Origin: Thermodesulfobacteriota bacterium
GTDB lineage: Bacteria; Desulfobacterota; DSM-4660; Desulfatiglandales; Desulfatiglandaceae
Length of the DNA: 16,860 nt
Reading direction: 5' to 3'
Assembly: GCA_028278625.1 (NCBI GenBank)
Contig: JANQDY010000137.1
Coordinates: forward strand, 1 to 16,860
Positions 6,510-13,349 of this stretch are shown here, in pieces. The translations under genes and the position numbers were made by a program. Numbering within the stretch: the first letter of the stretch is position 1; each line of letters begins with the position of its first letter. The notes below the pieces were generated by a model, which did no database searches, was not told where the DNA came from, and saw nothing but the letters and a program-made list of their open reading frames with translations.

Positions 6510-7664
6510 TTATCGCATCCAGCTGAACAGCGCCGAGGGCGCTGCGGGGATGATGTAGAACCTGAAGTTCCACAGCGAGCCGACCACATCATCGGGCCTG
6601 ATAACGGAATAGTGGACTTCCAGACCCAGACGGATGGGAACCGGGCCCAGTTGAAAGGTGCGGCTGATGCCGAGCCCGATGGGAACGGTCCATTTGTTTC
6701 CGCTGGTTTGCTTCCAGTCGGCAACGATGTTGGGCGCAATTCCGATGGCCGTCACATCGTCCACGCTGTAAAAAAGAAAATATTGAAGGTTCAACAGGCT
6801 GACGTCGTCTCGATCGTTATCCCCCGCATAAGAAAAATATTGCTGCGCCAGTGCCCCGTACTTCCACTTGGGTCCCATGTAGACACCCAAAGCGGACGGC
6901 CCGGCCAGGTATTTCCCCGTGCCCAGAAGGTCCCTGCTGGCAGTGGGGAAACCGAGGCAAAGGCCCGCCCCCCAGAGCAGGCTTGCGCCGCTATCCGTTT
7001 TGTATCCCTCCTTGGGAGAGAAGAGGCCGTTGTAGTACATGTCGCCGAAGCCGGTGGTGCGTCCGCTGAAGATGTCCACGGGCGCCCTGGGAGATCCGTC
7101 CGGCGGGAGAACGATCGGTCCCTCACCACTGCCGTACTGGTTTTTTTTGGTGGTGATTTTGTCCTGGTCCAGGGGCATGCTGGGGACATTCCAGACGATG
7201 CGGTTGATGAGGTTCCAGTTCTCGCTGATCCCTTTGGGAAATTGAGCAATTCCCATGTAATTGACCCTGTTTTCTTTTATACCATTGGTAGGGTTTTCCA
7301 ATACGGAGAAATCGAACTGGGTAAAGAGCATGGCCACGTTGCCGAGCGGGTTATCCATCAGTTTGGACATCTGCGGCAGGGTCGGCTTGCAGCCGGCCCG
7401 AATGATATCGCCGATATCCGCGTCCGGGTCTTTGGCGAATGCCTCACATTCGGGAGATAGCGGTTCAAGAGCGTTCTCTTCCTGGGATTCTTCTTCAGCC
7501 ATTGCCAGGTAGACAAAGGATGGATCGGTTAAATCCAACATTTTCGAGATCTTTTCGCCACGATCAGCCCCCCCGAGGGCAAGCCCCGGCATGAACAGAA
7601 TTGTACAGAATAACAGCATAAAGGTTGCAGACAGGCCATTTTTCCAAATACTTATCCTTTTCAT
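6510..7664 (-). CDS. Outer-membrane beta-barrel protein, transporter-like
   Basis: This encodes 384 residues with the start at 7664 behind GGGAGGAG. A signal peptide (residues 1-32, LLFCTILFMPGLALGG) is followed by a roughly 60-residue acidic segment and then a long run of alternating short beta strands with aromatic girdles (for example LNLQYFLFYSV, GIAPNIVADWK, RLGLEVHYSVIRP). The ending LWNFRFYIIPA followed by PSALFSWMR is rich in aromatics, as in beta-barrels. The layout resembles the outer-membrane 'phenol-degradation MetA-like' barrel family, here unusually with two Cys in the N-terminal segment (PECEAF and AGCKP). It precedes the sulfatase by 96 bases, so the pair may handle a sulfated substrate. 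The barrel assignment is solid by pattern; the transport role is inferred. Confidence 0.7.
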   Translation of the reverse strand: MKRISIWKNGLSATFMLLFCTILFMPGLALGGADRGEKISKMLDLTDPSFVYLAMAEEESQEENALEPLSPECEAFAKDPDADIGDIIRAGCKPTLPQMSKLMDNPLGNVAMLFTQFDFSVLENPTNGIKENRVNYMGIAQFPKGISENWNLINRIVWNVPSMPLDQDKITTKKNQYGSGEGPIVLPPDGSPRAPVDIFSGRTTGFGDMYYNGLFSPKEGYKTDSGASLLWGAGLCLGFPTASRDLLGTGKYLAGPSALGVYMGPKWKYGALAQQYFSYAGDNDRDDVSLLNLQYFLFYSVDDVTAIGIAPNIVADWKQTSGNKWTVPIGLGISRTFQLGPVPIRLGLEVHYSVIRPDDVVGSLWNFRFYIIPAAPSALFSWMR

Positions 7665-7706
7665 TATGCTCTCCTCCCAAATATTTCTTAGAAAAACATT
7701 GCCGGA

Positions 7707-8030
7707 TCAGATTCCCCGAATTTTCTTCACCAGTTCCAAACCTTCTTCTTTGGAGACTGTGACAAAGCTTAAGTCAGGCTTTTCATTTGCCATCTCCATA
7801 ACAGCCAGAATTTTCCTGAAATCGTCTGAGCGGACGTGCTGTTTTAAAGCTTCTCGAGAGTCCCACCTTTCAACAAAAAGCAGGTCGTCGTCATTGTTGA
7901 CGTTGCTGTAAAGTCTGCAGAACGGACAGTCTGACTGGGCCGTTGTTGGACCAATGATAGAATCCAACACCCTTATGACGTCCGCCTTTCCTTCTGGCGG
8001 AAACTTGGCATGTAAAGTCATGATGATCAT
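7707..8030 (-). CDS. ABM-fold small monooxygenase-like protein
   Basis: This encodes 107 residues from the ATG at 8030, which has GAAAGG nine bases upstream; an in-frame ATG at 8054 has no site. The protein has the ferredoxin-like alpha/beta repeat of the antibiotic-biosynthesis monooxygenase family: a first strand MIIMTLHAKF, helix DVIRVLDSIIGPTTAQ, strand RLYSNVNND, strand LLFVERWDS, then helix LKQHVRSDDFRKIL with the usual His. Members are small, cofactor-free, dimeric oxygenases or quinol monooxygenase-like proteins. A CPFC pair (CxxC) at the domain centre is a point of interest. It has no signal peptide, so it is cytoplasmic, unlike its neighbours. It lies 42 bases upstream of the barrel gene. 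The reaction is unknown. Confidence 0.75.
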   Translation of the reverse strand: MIIMTLHAKFPPEGKADVIRVLDSIIGPTTAQSDCPFCRLYSNVNNDDDLLFVERWDSREALKQHVRSDDFRKILAVMEMANEKPDLSFVTVSKEEGLELVKKIRGI

Positions 8031-8060
8031 CTTTTGAGACCTTTCTTTTGACATGGCACT

Positions 8061-8130
8061 TTGTTCCGGTTTTCATGAAAAAGACCGGATCTCACAATAA
8101 CTCATATTGGCAAAATTCGTACCGGAACAA
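8061..8130. repeat. Inverted repeat TTGTTCCGGT / ACCGGAACAA upstream of the ABM gene
   Basis: TTGTTCCGGT at 8061-8070 is exactly inverted at 8121-8130 (ACCGGAACAA), with a 50-base spacer. A smaller imperfect palindrome (CCGGTTTTCATGAAAAAGACCGG, arms CCGGT and ACCGG) lies just inside. The same decamer, in the first orientation, occurs at 2301-2310 upstream of the ion channel gene. These could be operator half-sites, since both left copies sit 30-45 bases before a minus-strand start. No regulator is assigned. Confidence 0.35.
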
Positions 8131-8261
8131 GAAGGGATTGGGATTAAAGATAAACAGTTGAAAGTTATGGGGATTTATAGATACGAAGCATTAACGCGAG
8201 AACAAGGGGATGAAGAAAAGTCCATTATGATGGAGGGCACTCTAAAATTTTGGAGATTTTG

Positions 8262-10034
8262 TTAGTTTCGCTGAATACCCAATTTCTTGATGCGGGCTTC
8301 CAGCGTGGTCGGTTTGACCTCCAACAGGGCTGCCGCACCCTGTTCGCCCCGGATCCGCCAACCCGTTTTTTGAAGGACGTTCACAATGTGTTTTCTTTGA
8401 ACTTCCTCGAGACTCAGGTCTTCAACGCCTGCATCAACTTCCGTCTCGAAGGCGGGAATGTCCAGGTAAGGGCCGGTACTGAGAATCATGGCCCGTTCAA
8501 TCACATTCCTTAATTCCCTGACATTGCCGGGCCAGGAATAGCTTTTAAGGAGATCCATGCTCTTTTGAGGGACCCGCCGAATCGTTTTCCCCATCCTTTC
8601 CTCAAATTCTTTAACAAATGCCCATACCAGAAGCGGTATGTCTTCCCGCCGGTCTCGCAATGGGGGAATCTCAATGGGGAAGACATTCAGCCGGTAATAA
8701 AGGTCTTTCCGGAATCTCCCTTCTTGGACAAGGGCTTTCAGGTCATGATTGGTGGCCGTGAGAACGCGAACATCCACATGGATGGTTTCGGGACTGCCGA
8801 GCCGTTCAAATTGACCGTCCTGAAGTACCCGAAGCAATTTGGCCTGAAGCCCCACGGACAGATCTCCGATTTCATCCAGAAAAATACTGGAACCGTCGGC
8901 TGCTTCAAAGCGGCCCATCTGTTTTGTCAACGCGCCGGTAAAGGCGCCTTTTTCGCGCCCAAAAAGTTCACTTTCAATGAGATTTGAAGGCAATGCCGCA
9001 CAGTTGACGGTTATCATTTGGCGACTGTGGCGAGGGCTCATCTGGTGGATGGCGCGGGCCAGCAATTCTTTGCCTGTTCCGGTTTCACCGAGGATGAGCA
9101 CACAGGTTGGCTGGCCGGCCACCTTTTCCGCTTGATCTAAAACCATTTTGATTTCAGAACTCTCCCCCACAATTTCGTCGTGCCGACTATAGGCCGCGAT
9201 TTCTTCGCGCAGATAGATGTTTTCCCTCTCGAGGCGATCCTTTAAAGAACTGATTTCATCAAGCGCTGCTTTCAGCTTGGCTTCAGACGCCTTGATATCG
9301 GTAATATCAACGGAAATACCCCCCAGCTCAGCATCGCCGTTTTCGAAGCGGATCGGGAACTTGATATCCCGAAACCATCGAGACGATCCGTTCTCCATCA
9401 CGCGGCAGTGTTCGTGTACCTGTACCGCGCCTTTATCCAAAACCGCCCGATCCAGTTCTTCTTTGGTTTCCGCTACATCGGCAGGGAAAAAATCCCGGCT
9501 GCGCGTGCCCACAAATGTGTCCATTAAACGTCCCATATGGCCCAGAACGGTTTTGTTCCCGTAGACATGTTCTAACTTTCTGTTTTTGATGTATATATTT
9601 GCTGGGTAGTGATCCATAAAGGCCCGGAATCGTTCCTCGCTTTCCCGCAGCTTCAATGAGGTCATCTTCAGTTCGGTGACATCCTGTGCGATGACGGCAG
9701 CTGTTATTTTGCCCTCGATGGGGAGGGCCACGGATGAGGCTTCAATGGTGATTCTGGTCCCGTCCTTTCGGATGATCTCCAATTCGGCCAAAGGGTTATC
9801 TTTTCCTTTTTCAAGCCTCTCAATCCGGTGTTTGACCAGTTCCCGCGATTCGGGTGCGATCATTTCGAGGGTTGAGATGCCGATCATCTGCCGGGGATTT
9901 GAAAAGCCGAACATCCGGGCGCCGTGTTCGTTAACAAAGACAAACGTGTCATTTCGTATAGCCATGACGGCTGCGGGCAGCGCCTCAAGCACCGTATGAT
10001 AGCTTTCTTCCCACCCATTTTGCTTTGTAACCAT
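8262..10034 (-). CDS. PAS-PAS sigma-54 enhancer-binding transcription regulator
   Basis: This encodes 590 residues with the start at 10034 behind AAAGGAGGAG. It has no receiver domain and no signal peptide. Two PAS domains (about 10-122 and 132-250) are followed by a coiled-coil linker (255-285). An AAA+ domain spans about 287-515, with Walker A GETGTGKE (316-323), the sigma-54-contacting loop GAFTGA (363-368), Walker B FLDEIG (385-390) and WPGNVREL (501-508). A Fis-type HTH lies at the C-terminus (556-587, KTGWRIRGEQGAAALL). It should sense a ligand or redox state through PAS and activate sigma-54 promoters by ATP hydrolysis. All motifs are intact. The first 29 residues and upstream DNA are duplicated at the next gene (10220-11425). 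It could control the surrounding envelope genes, though I found no convincing -24/-12 site. Confidence 0.95.
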   Translation of the reverse strand: MVTKQNGWEESYHTVLEALPAAVMAIRNDTFVFVNEHGARMFGFSNPRQMIGISTLEMIAPESRELVKHRIERLEKGKDNPLAELEIIRKDGTRITIEASSVALPIEGKITAAVIAQDVTELKMTSLKLRESEERFRAFMDHYPANIYIKNRKLEHVYGNKTVLGHMGRLMDTFVGTRSRDFFPADVAETKEELDRAVLDKGAVQVHEHCRVMENGSSRWFRDIKFPIRFENGDAELGGISVDITDIKASEAKLKAALDEISSLKDRLERENIYLREEIAAYSRHDEIVGESSEIKMVLDQAEKVAGQPTCVLILGETGTGKELLARAIHQMSPRHSRQMITVNCAALPSNLIESELFGREKGAFTGALTKQMGRFEAADGSSIFLDEIGDLSVGLQAKLLRVLQDGQFERLGSPETIHVDVRVLTATNHDLKALVQEGRFRKDLYYRLNVFPIEIPPLRDRREDIPLLVWAFVKEFEERMGKTIRRVPQKSMDLLKSYSWPGNVRELRNVIERAMILSTGPYLDIPAFETEVDAGVEDLSLEEVQRKHIVNVLQKTGWRIRGEQGAAALLEVKPTTLEARIKKLGIQRN

Positions 10035-10100
10035 CCCTCTCCTCCTTTAGAGCTAAAACGACGATTTACGGGAATCGATATTGGTTCACAAGCTCGCCAT
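9950..10100 (-). repeat. Duplicated regulatory and N-terminal coding segment, copy A
   Basis: About 151 bases covering the first 29 codons of the PAS regulator, its ribosome binding site and roughly 60 bases upstream. They align with 11341-11491 without large gaps; my hand count is about 118 matches (near 78%). Similarity ends inside the PAS coding region and in the upstream gap. It is a direct repeat in the same orientation about 1.4 kb apart. Confidence 0.75.
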
Positions 10101-10219
10101 TTTATCCGATGCCTTGTGACCCTCTGCGCATCAGCAGTTCGGCATTGCTTAATTTTAGAGGGTGCCGAGACGGCATTCATACGGTTATGGGCATGTGAAG
10201 GAACATATAGGAAAAGGAA

Positions 10220-11425
10220 CTAGTTGCAGCGACCCGTGGAGCCTTCATCACAGACTTTTCCGTTGGTCCAAGTTGCCCCACTCAAATTTGCCCCTTTAAG
10301 ATAGGCTCCTCTCAGGTTTGCTCCTCTCAGGTTTGCCCCTTTTAGATTACCTTCAAACAGATACGTCCTGCCCAAATTCGCCTGTGTCAAATCCGCGCCG
10401 CTCAGATTCACGAAGCTCAGCTTCGCATCCTTCAGATAGGCCCCTCTCAAATCGGCCTGTGTAAGATCCGCACCGCTTAGATCCGCTCCGCCCAGATCTG
10501 CCCCTCTCAAATCCGCATTTCTCAGGTTCGCCTCGCTCAGATACGCGCCGCTCAAATAGGCCCTTCTCAAATCCGCCTGTGTTAGATCTGCCCCTCTCAG
10601 ATTTGCGACTCTCAGGTCTGCCTTGCTCAAATTGGCATTTCTCAGATTCGCATCCCGCAGGTTCGCGTCAATCAATTTCGTTTGCGTCAGATACGCGCCG
10701 CTCAGATTTGCAGTGCTTAGCTCTCCAGACCGTAGCTTCGCCCTACTCAGGTTTCCATTGTTCAGATCCGCGCCGGTTAAGTCAGGATTCCCACACAATC
10801 TGTTGGACACCAGCAACGTAACCGGATGGCTGCCTTTTTGCCGGATCCCCTGATCAGTCTCTCCTGAATTGGCTACGATTAATATGGGCTGAACATCTGT
10901 CGTTAGGCCATCATGAACAAAGAACATGGTGTAGCTCCCTGCTCCAATCGTCGCCGTAACACAATCACCGCCGCTTACGATCTTCAAAACCACATTTCCA
11001 GTCTCGTCCTGCAAATACATATGGTGTTGGGAACCATCTATACCTCCTTCCCAGCAAAATCTGTACTCGGACGATTCTTTGAAGTAATAGGGAATGCCAT
11101 CTACTCCGGATTCGTAAGTGTCGACGTTATTGTCAGTGTCTGGTGGCTCAAGAAACGTTACGGCTGTTTGAAGAATGGGTATGCGAAGGGTTGAGTCGAA
11201 GGCGAAATCGTTTTCAGTATACACGATAGGAGGCGGGCTGGATGCGAGGTTTTCGTCACCTGCGTAGCCGTCGCGTTCAATTGTAATTCCCAGCAACAAC
11301 AATGATAGCAAAAGCATAAACCGTCTGGACTTCAACTTTTCATTTCCTATAGCCATGACGACCGCAGCAAGTGCCTCAAGCACCATGTGATAGCGTTCTT
11401 CCCTTCCATTTTGCTTGGTAACCAT
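10220..11425 (-). CDS. Exported pentapeptide-repeat protein with a PAS-derived leader
   Basis: The ATG at 11425 (AAAGGAG upstream) opens 401 codons. Residues 1-29 (MVTKQNGREERYHMVLEALA...) copy the start of the neighbouring PAS regulator. An unambiguous signal peptide begins only after that (LKSRRFMLLLSLLLLG). A TTG at 11335, with AGGA nine bases upstream, would give a normal 371-residue exported protein and may be the functional start. The mature N-terminal domain (about 45-210) is beta-rich with two Cys. About 34 uninterrupted A(D/N)LXX pentapeptides follow (NPDLT GADLN ... GANLS), predicted to form a right-handed quadrilateral beta-helix of some eight turns. The tail GATWTNGKVCDEGSTGRCN matches the end of other exported proteins of this family and carries two Cys. 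Role unknown; probably periplasmic or surface. Confidence 0.85.
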   Translation of the reverse strand: MVTKQNGREERYHMVLEALAAVVMAIGNEKLKSRRFMLLLSLLLLGITIERDGYAGDENLASSPPPIVYTENDFAFDSTLRIPILQTAVTFLEPPDTDNNVDTYESGVDGIPYYFKESSEYRFCWEGGIDGSQHHMYLQDETGNVVLKIVSGGDCVTATIGAGSYTMFFVHDGLTTDVQPILIVANSGETDQGIRQKGSHPVTLLVSNRLCGNPDLTGADLNNGNLSRAKLRSGELSTANLSGAYLTQTKLIDANLRDANLRNANLSKADLRVANLRGADLTQADLRRAYLSGAYLSEANLRNADLRGADLGGADLSGADLTQADLRGAYLKDAKLSFVNLSGADLTQANLGRTYLFEGNLKGANLRGANLRGAYLKGANLSGATWTNGKVCDEGSTGRCN

Positions 11426-11491
11426 TCCTGCACTCCTTTGGAATCAAGGGGATGCGTTCCGGGAATTGATATTGACGCACAAGTTCGGCCA
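11341..11491 (-). repeat. Duplicated regulatory and N-terminal coding segment, copy B
   Basis: This is the second copy of the 9950-10100 segment, here joined in frame to the pentapeptide-repeat gene. The join is at about 11340, immediately before the native-looking start region (AGGAAATGAAAAG-TTG). The divergence is spread over coding and upstream DNA, which points to an old event or to a related PAS gene as donor. Confidence 0.75.
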
Positions 11492-11616
11492 TGGTAACCG
11501 CCACAGGATGGAAGAAATGAATATTCTTCCCGTCTGACGGGCCTGCCGCAGGAAAAGCGGCTTCCCCCCGGCAAAGCTTTCCACATTGCCATTTTTTTGG
11601 ATTTCTCTTTTTACAG

Positions 11617-11633
11617 TGTCACAGCTTGTCACA
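11617..11633. promoter_or_regulatory. Tandem heptamer TGTCACA, candidate operator
   Basis: TGTCACA-GCT-TGTCACA is a perfect direct repeat with a 10-base period, so both copies face the same side of the helix. It sits about 100 bases upstream of the plus-strand promoter and about 190 upstream of the pentapeptide gene. It could be a binding site for a dimeric or tandem regulator; no family is assigned. Confidence 0.3.
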
Positions 11634-11714
11634 AATGTGCATCGTCATCAAGGTTTTCGGGCTGATAAGGAAAGCATCCATCATTTGTCCATGATCAACA
11701 CCTTTTGTCAAGGT

Positions 11715-11743
11715 TTGATCCCAACTCTGAAAAATGCTATCTT
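11715..11743 (+). promoter_or_regulatory. Putative sigma-70 promoter for the YiiX-like gene
   Basis: TTGATC (11715-11720) and TATCTT (11738-11743) are separated by 17 bases, and TG one base before the -10 makes an extended -10 (TGCTATCTT). Each hexamer matches consensus at four of six positions. Transcription would start near 11750, leaving a leader of about 25 bases before the ATG. Confidence 0.4.
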
Positions 11744-11774
11744 TTTTCGCCGCCATCGTTTTTAGGAGACCCCC

Positions 11775-13349
11775 ATGCATTCCGAACCATTTACTTCAAA
11801 CTGCTTTTCCAAAATGTCCTTTGTCATGTGGTGGAGACTGGCCCTATTGGCAATGCTCATGGCAACCGCCGGGTGCGCGCCTCAATCCCTCCAGGGCCGA
11901 AACCAGGACTTGATTACCAGTAGTGAAGAGAGCTGCTGGAATGCGCTAAAAAACGTTAGCGGCAATGAGAGCGACCTGGCGTTCATGCTGAACCGGGAGA
12001 CCGATCGTTTCCAGACCATGGTGGAGGATCTTCTGGCCTCGCGCGCCCGGACCATGCGCCTTACCAGGAAGCTTAAGGAAGAGATGAAGCAAGACGCCCC
12101 CATGCCGCCCAAACTTCAAAACGCCTTTAAGATAAGGATGCGCAAAGGGCTTTCCCTGGCCGACGGTTTTGCGGGATTCGTGGGCCGCAATTCCTGCTGG
12201 CTCCGCGCCGACCCTGAAACCATGACGGAGATGGGTTTGTCCCCTTTAAATGAGACCCTCAGGCTAAAAGGGGTCATGCTTTCCCTTGCGGGTTCATTGA
12301 TGCTCTATGACACCTACCTGGGCACCTTGGCCGTTTTAAACGAAGATGAACGCATCAGGCGCTTTTTAAACGCCAGCGACCTGGGCTACGGCATCGAGGA
12401 GAATCAGTTAGAAGCCATAACAAAAGGTTTTCTTTCAAGATCGAACGCCCTTTACGTAAATGAGAGCATCGCTTTTTATTCAGAACGGATACGGGATCTT
12501 AAAAAAAGGCATAAGGGAGATGATCAAATGGGTTATCTCAACCTGCTTATTGAGCAGAGCCCTTCCTTTGCCCTGTTCAAAGCAGGATCGTCTGATCGGG
12601 TAGCGGAAATCAAAGCCAAATCCCGGGAAGGCCGGGTTCACGACAATTTAAATGCCATTAACCGTGCAGCGGTGGGGGGTGTCAGTGCGTTCTTTGGAAA
12701 TCTGGTGGGATTGGTGGAGGATAGAAAAGGGAAGCTTTTTGATGATCCCCGGGTGCGCCGGAATGTGGAGAGTACTCTCAAGGCCGGCGACATCCTGCTT
12801 GAGAAAACACCTTTTCGGGTGACGGACCGTCTCATTCCGGGGCACTGGGGGCATGCGGCCATCTGGGTCGGCAATGAACAGGAGTTGAAAGAGCTGGGCA
12901 TATGGGACCACCCGGCGGTCCGGAAGCATCAAAATGACATCAGAAACGGGGCTTCCGTGGTGGAGGCATTGCGGGACGGGGTTCAGATGAACACCCTTGA
13001 GGATTTTCTCAATGTCGATGATTTAGCAATACTGCGCATGAAATCTGTGAGCATTGACGCCCTGGCCCAAGCCATTGTCCGCGCCCTGCGACAGGTCGGC
13101 AAGGCATATGATTTCAACTTTGACGTGGAGACAACGGACAAAATCGTTTGCTCTGAACTGGTTTATCTGGCCTATCCGGAACCGGATTGGCCCACGGACA
13201 AAATCATGGGAAGGTACACCATCAGCCCCGATAACGTGGCCCGGAAAGCCCTTGATGGCGAACCGCTGAAGTTGATCCTCCTCTATCACGATGGGACTGA
13301 AATTCAAGACAACCGTGACCAAATGTTTTCAGTCTTTTTGGGCATTTGA
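11775..13349 (+). CDS. YiiX/YebB-like permuted-papain (NlpC/P60-type) cysteine hydrolase lipoprotein
   Basis: This encodes 524 residues, start 11775 with TTTTTAGGAGA six bases upstream. A lipoprotein signal ends in MATAGC with the lipidated Cys at 34, after a rather long N-region (an ATG at residue 14 or 18 is possible). Residues 35-330 are a mostly helical domain I do not recognise. The C-terminal 190 residues are a permuted papain fold: AGDILLEKTPF (337-347), WGHAAIWVG with His360, YDFNFD (445-450) and IVCSELVYLAY with Cys459. This His-before-Cys order is that of YiiX/YaeF-type enzymes, proposed to act on acyl or amide bonds of lipids or peptides. Catalytic Cys and His are present. It is the only plus-strand gene, and its end overlaps the convergent hydrolase gene by 21 bases. 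Confidence 0.85.
   Translation: MHSEPFTSNCFSKMSFVMWWRLALLAMLMATAGCAPQSLQGRNQDLITSSEESCWNALKNVSGNESDLAFMLNRETDRFQTMVEDLLASRARTMRLTRKLKEEMKQDAPMPPKLQNAFKIRMRKGLSLADGFAGFVGRNSCWLRADPETMTEMGLSPLNETLRLKGVMLSLAGSLMLYDTYLGTLAVLNEDERIRRFLNASDLGYGIEENQLEAITKGFLSRSNALYVNESIAFYSERIRDLKKRHKGDDQMGYLNLLIEQSPSFALFKAGSSDRVAEIKAKSREGRVHDNLNAINRAAVGGVSAFFGNLVGLVEDRKGKLFDDPRVRRNVESTLKAGDILLEKTPFRVTDRLIPGHWGHAAIWVGNEQELKELGIWDHPAVRKHQNDIRNGASVVEALRDGVQMNTLEDFLNVDDLAILRMKSVSIDALAQAIVRALRQVGKAYDFNFDVETTDKIVCSELVYLAYPEPDWPTDKIMGRYTISPDNVARKALDGEPLKLILLYHDGTEIQDNRDQMFSVFLGI

Larger units (their letters stand above)
11426..11774. other. Divergent intergenic region (349 bases)
   Basis: No coding sequence is seen here. 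It contains the upstream half of duplicated segment copy B (to 11491), a short hairpin CCCGT-CTG-ACGGG near 11530, a tandem heptamer (11617-11633) and an extended -10 type promoter for the plus-strand gene (11715-11743). It separates the only plus-strand gene from the minus-strand array, so promoters for both directions should lie here. Confidence 0.6.

Noticed and set aside
6393..7460. Plus-strand ORF of 355 codons opposite the beta-barrel gene
   Set aside because: It is antisense to a gene with a good ribosome binding site, signal peptide and barrel pattern; the translation is low in structure and Arg/Gly-rich.
10270..10790. Short, evenly spaced DNA repeats that could suggest a CRISPR array or tandem repeat
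   Set aside because: The period is 15 bases and follows the A(D/N)LXX pentapeptide code inside an open frame; there are no spacers.
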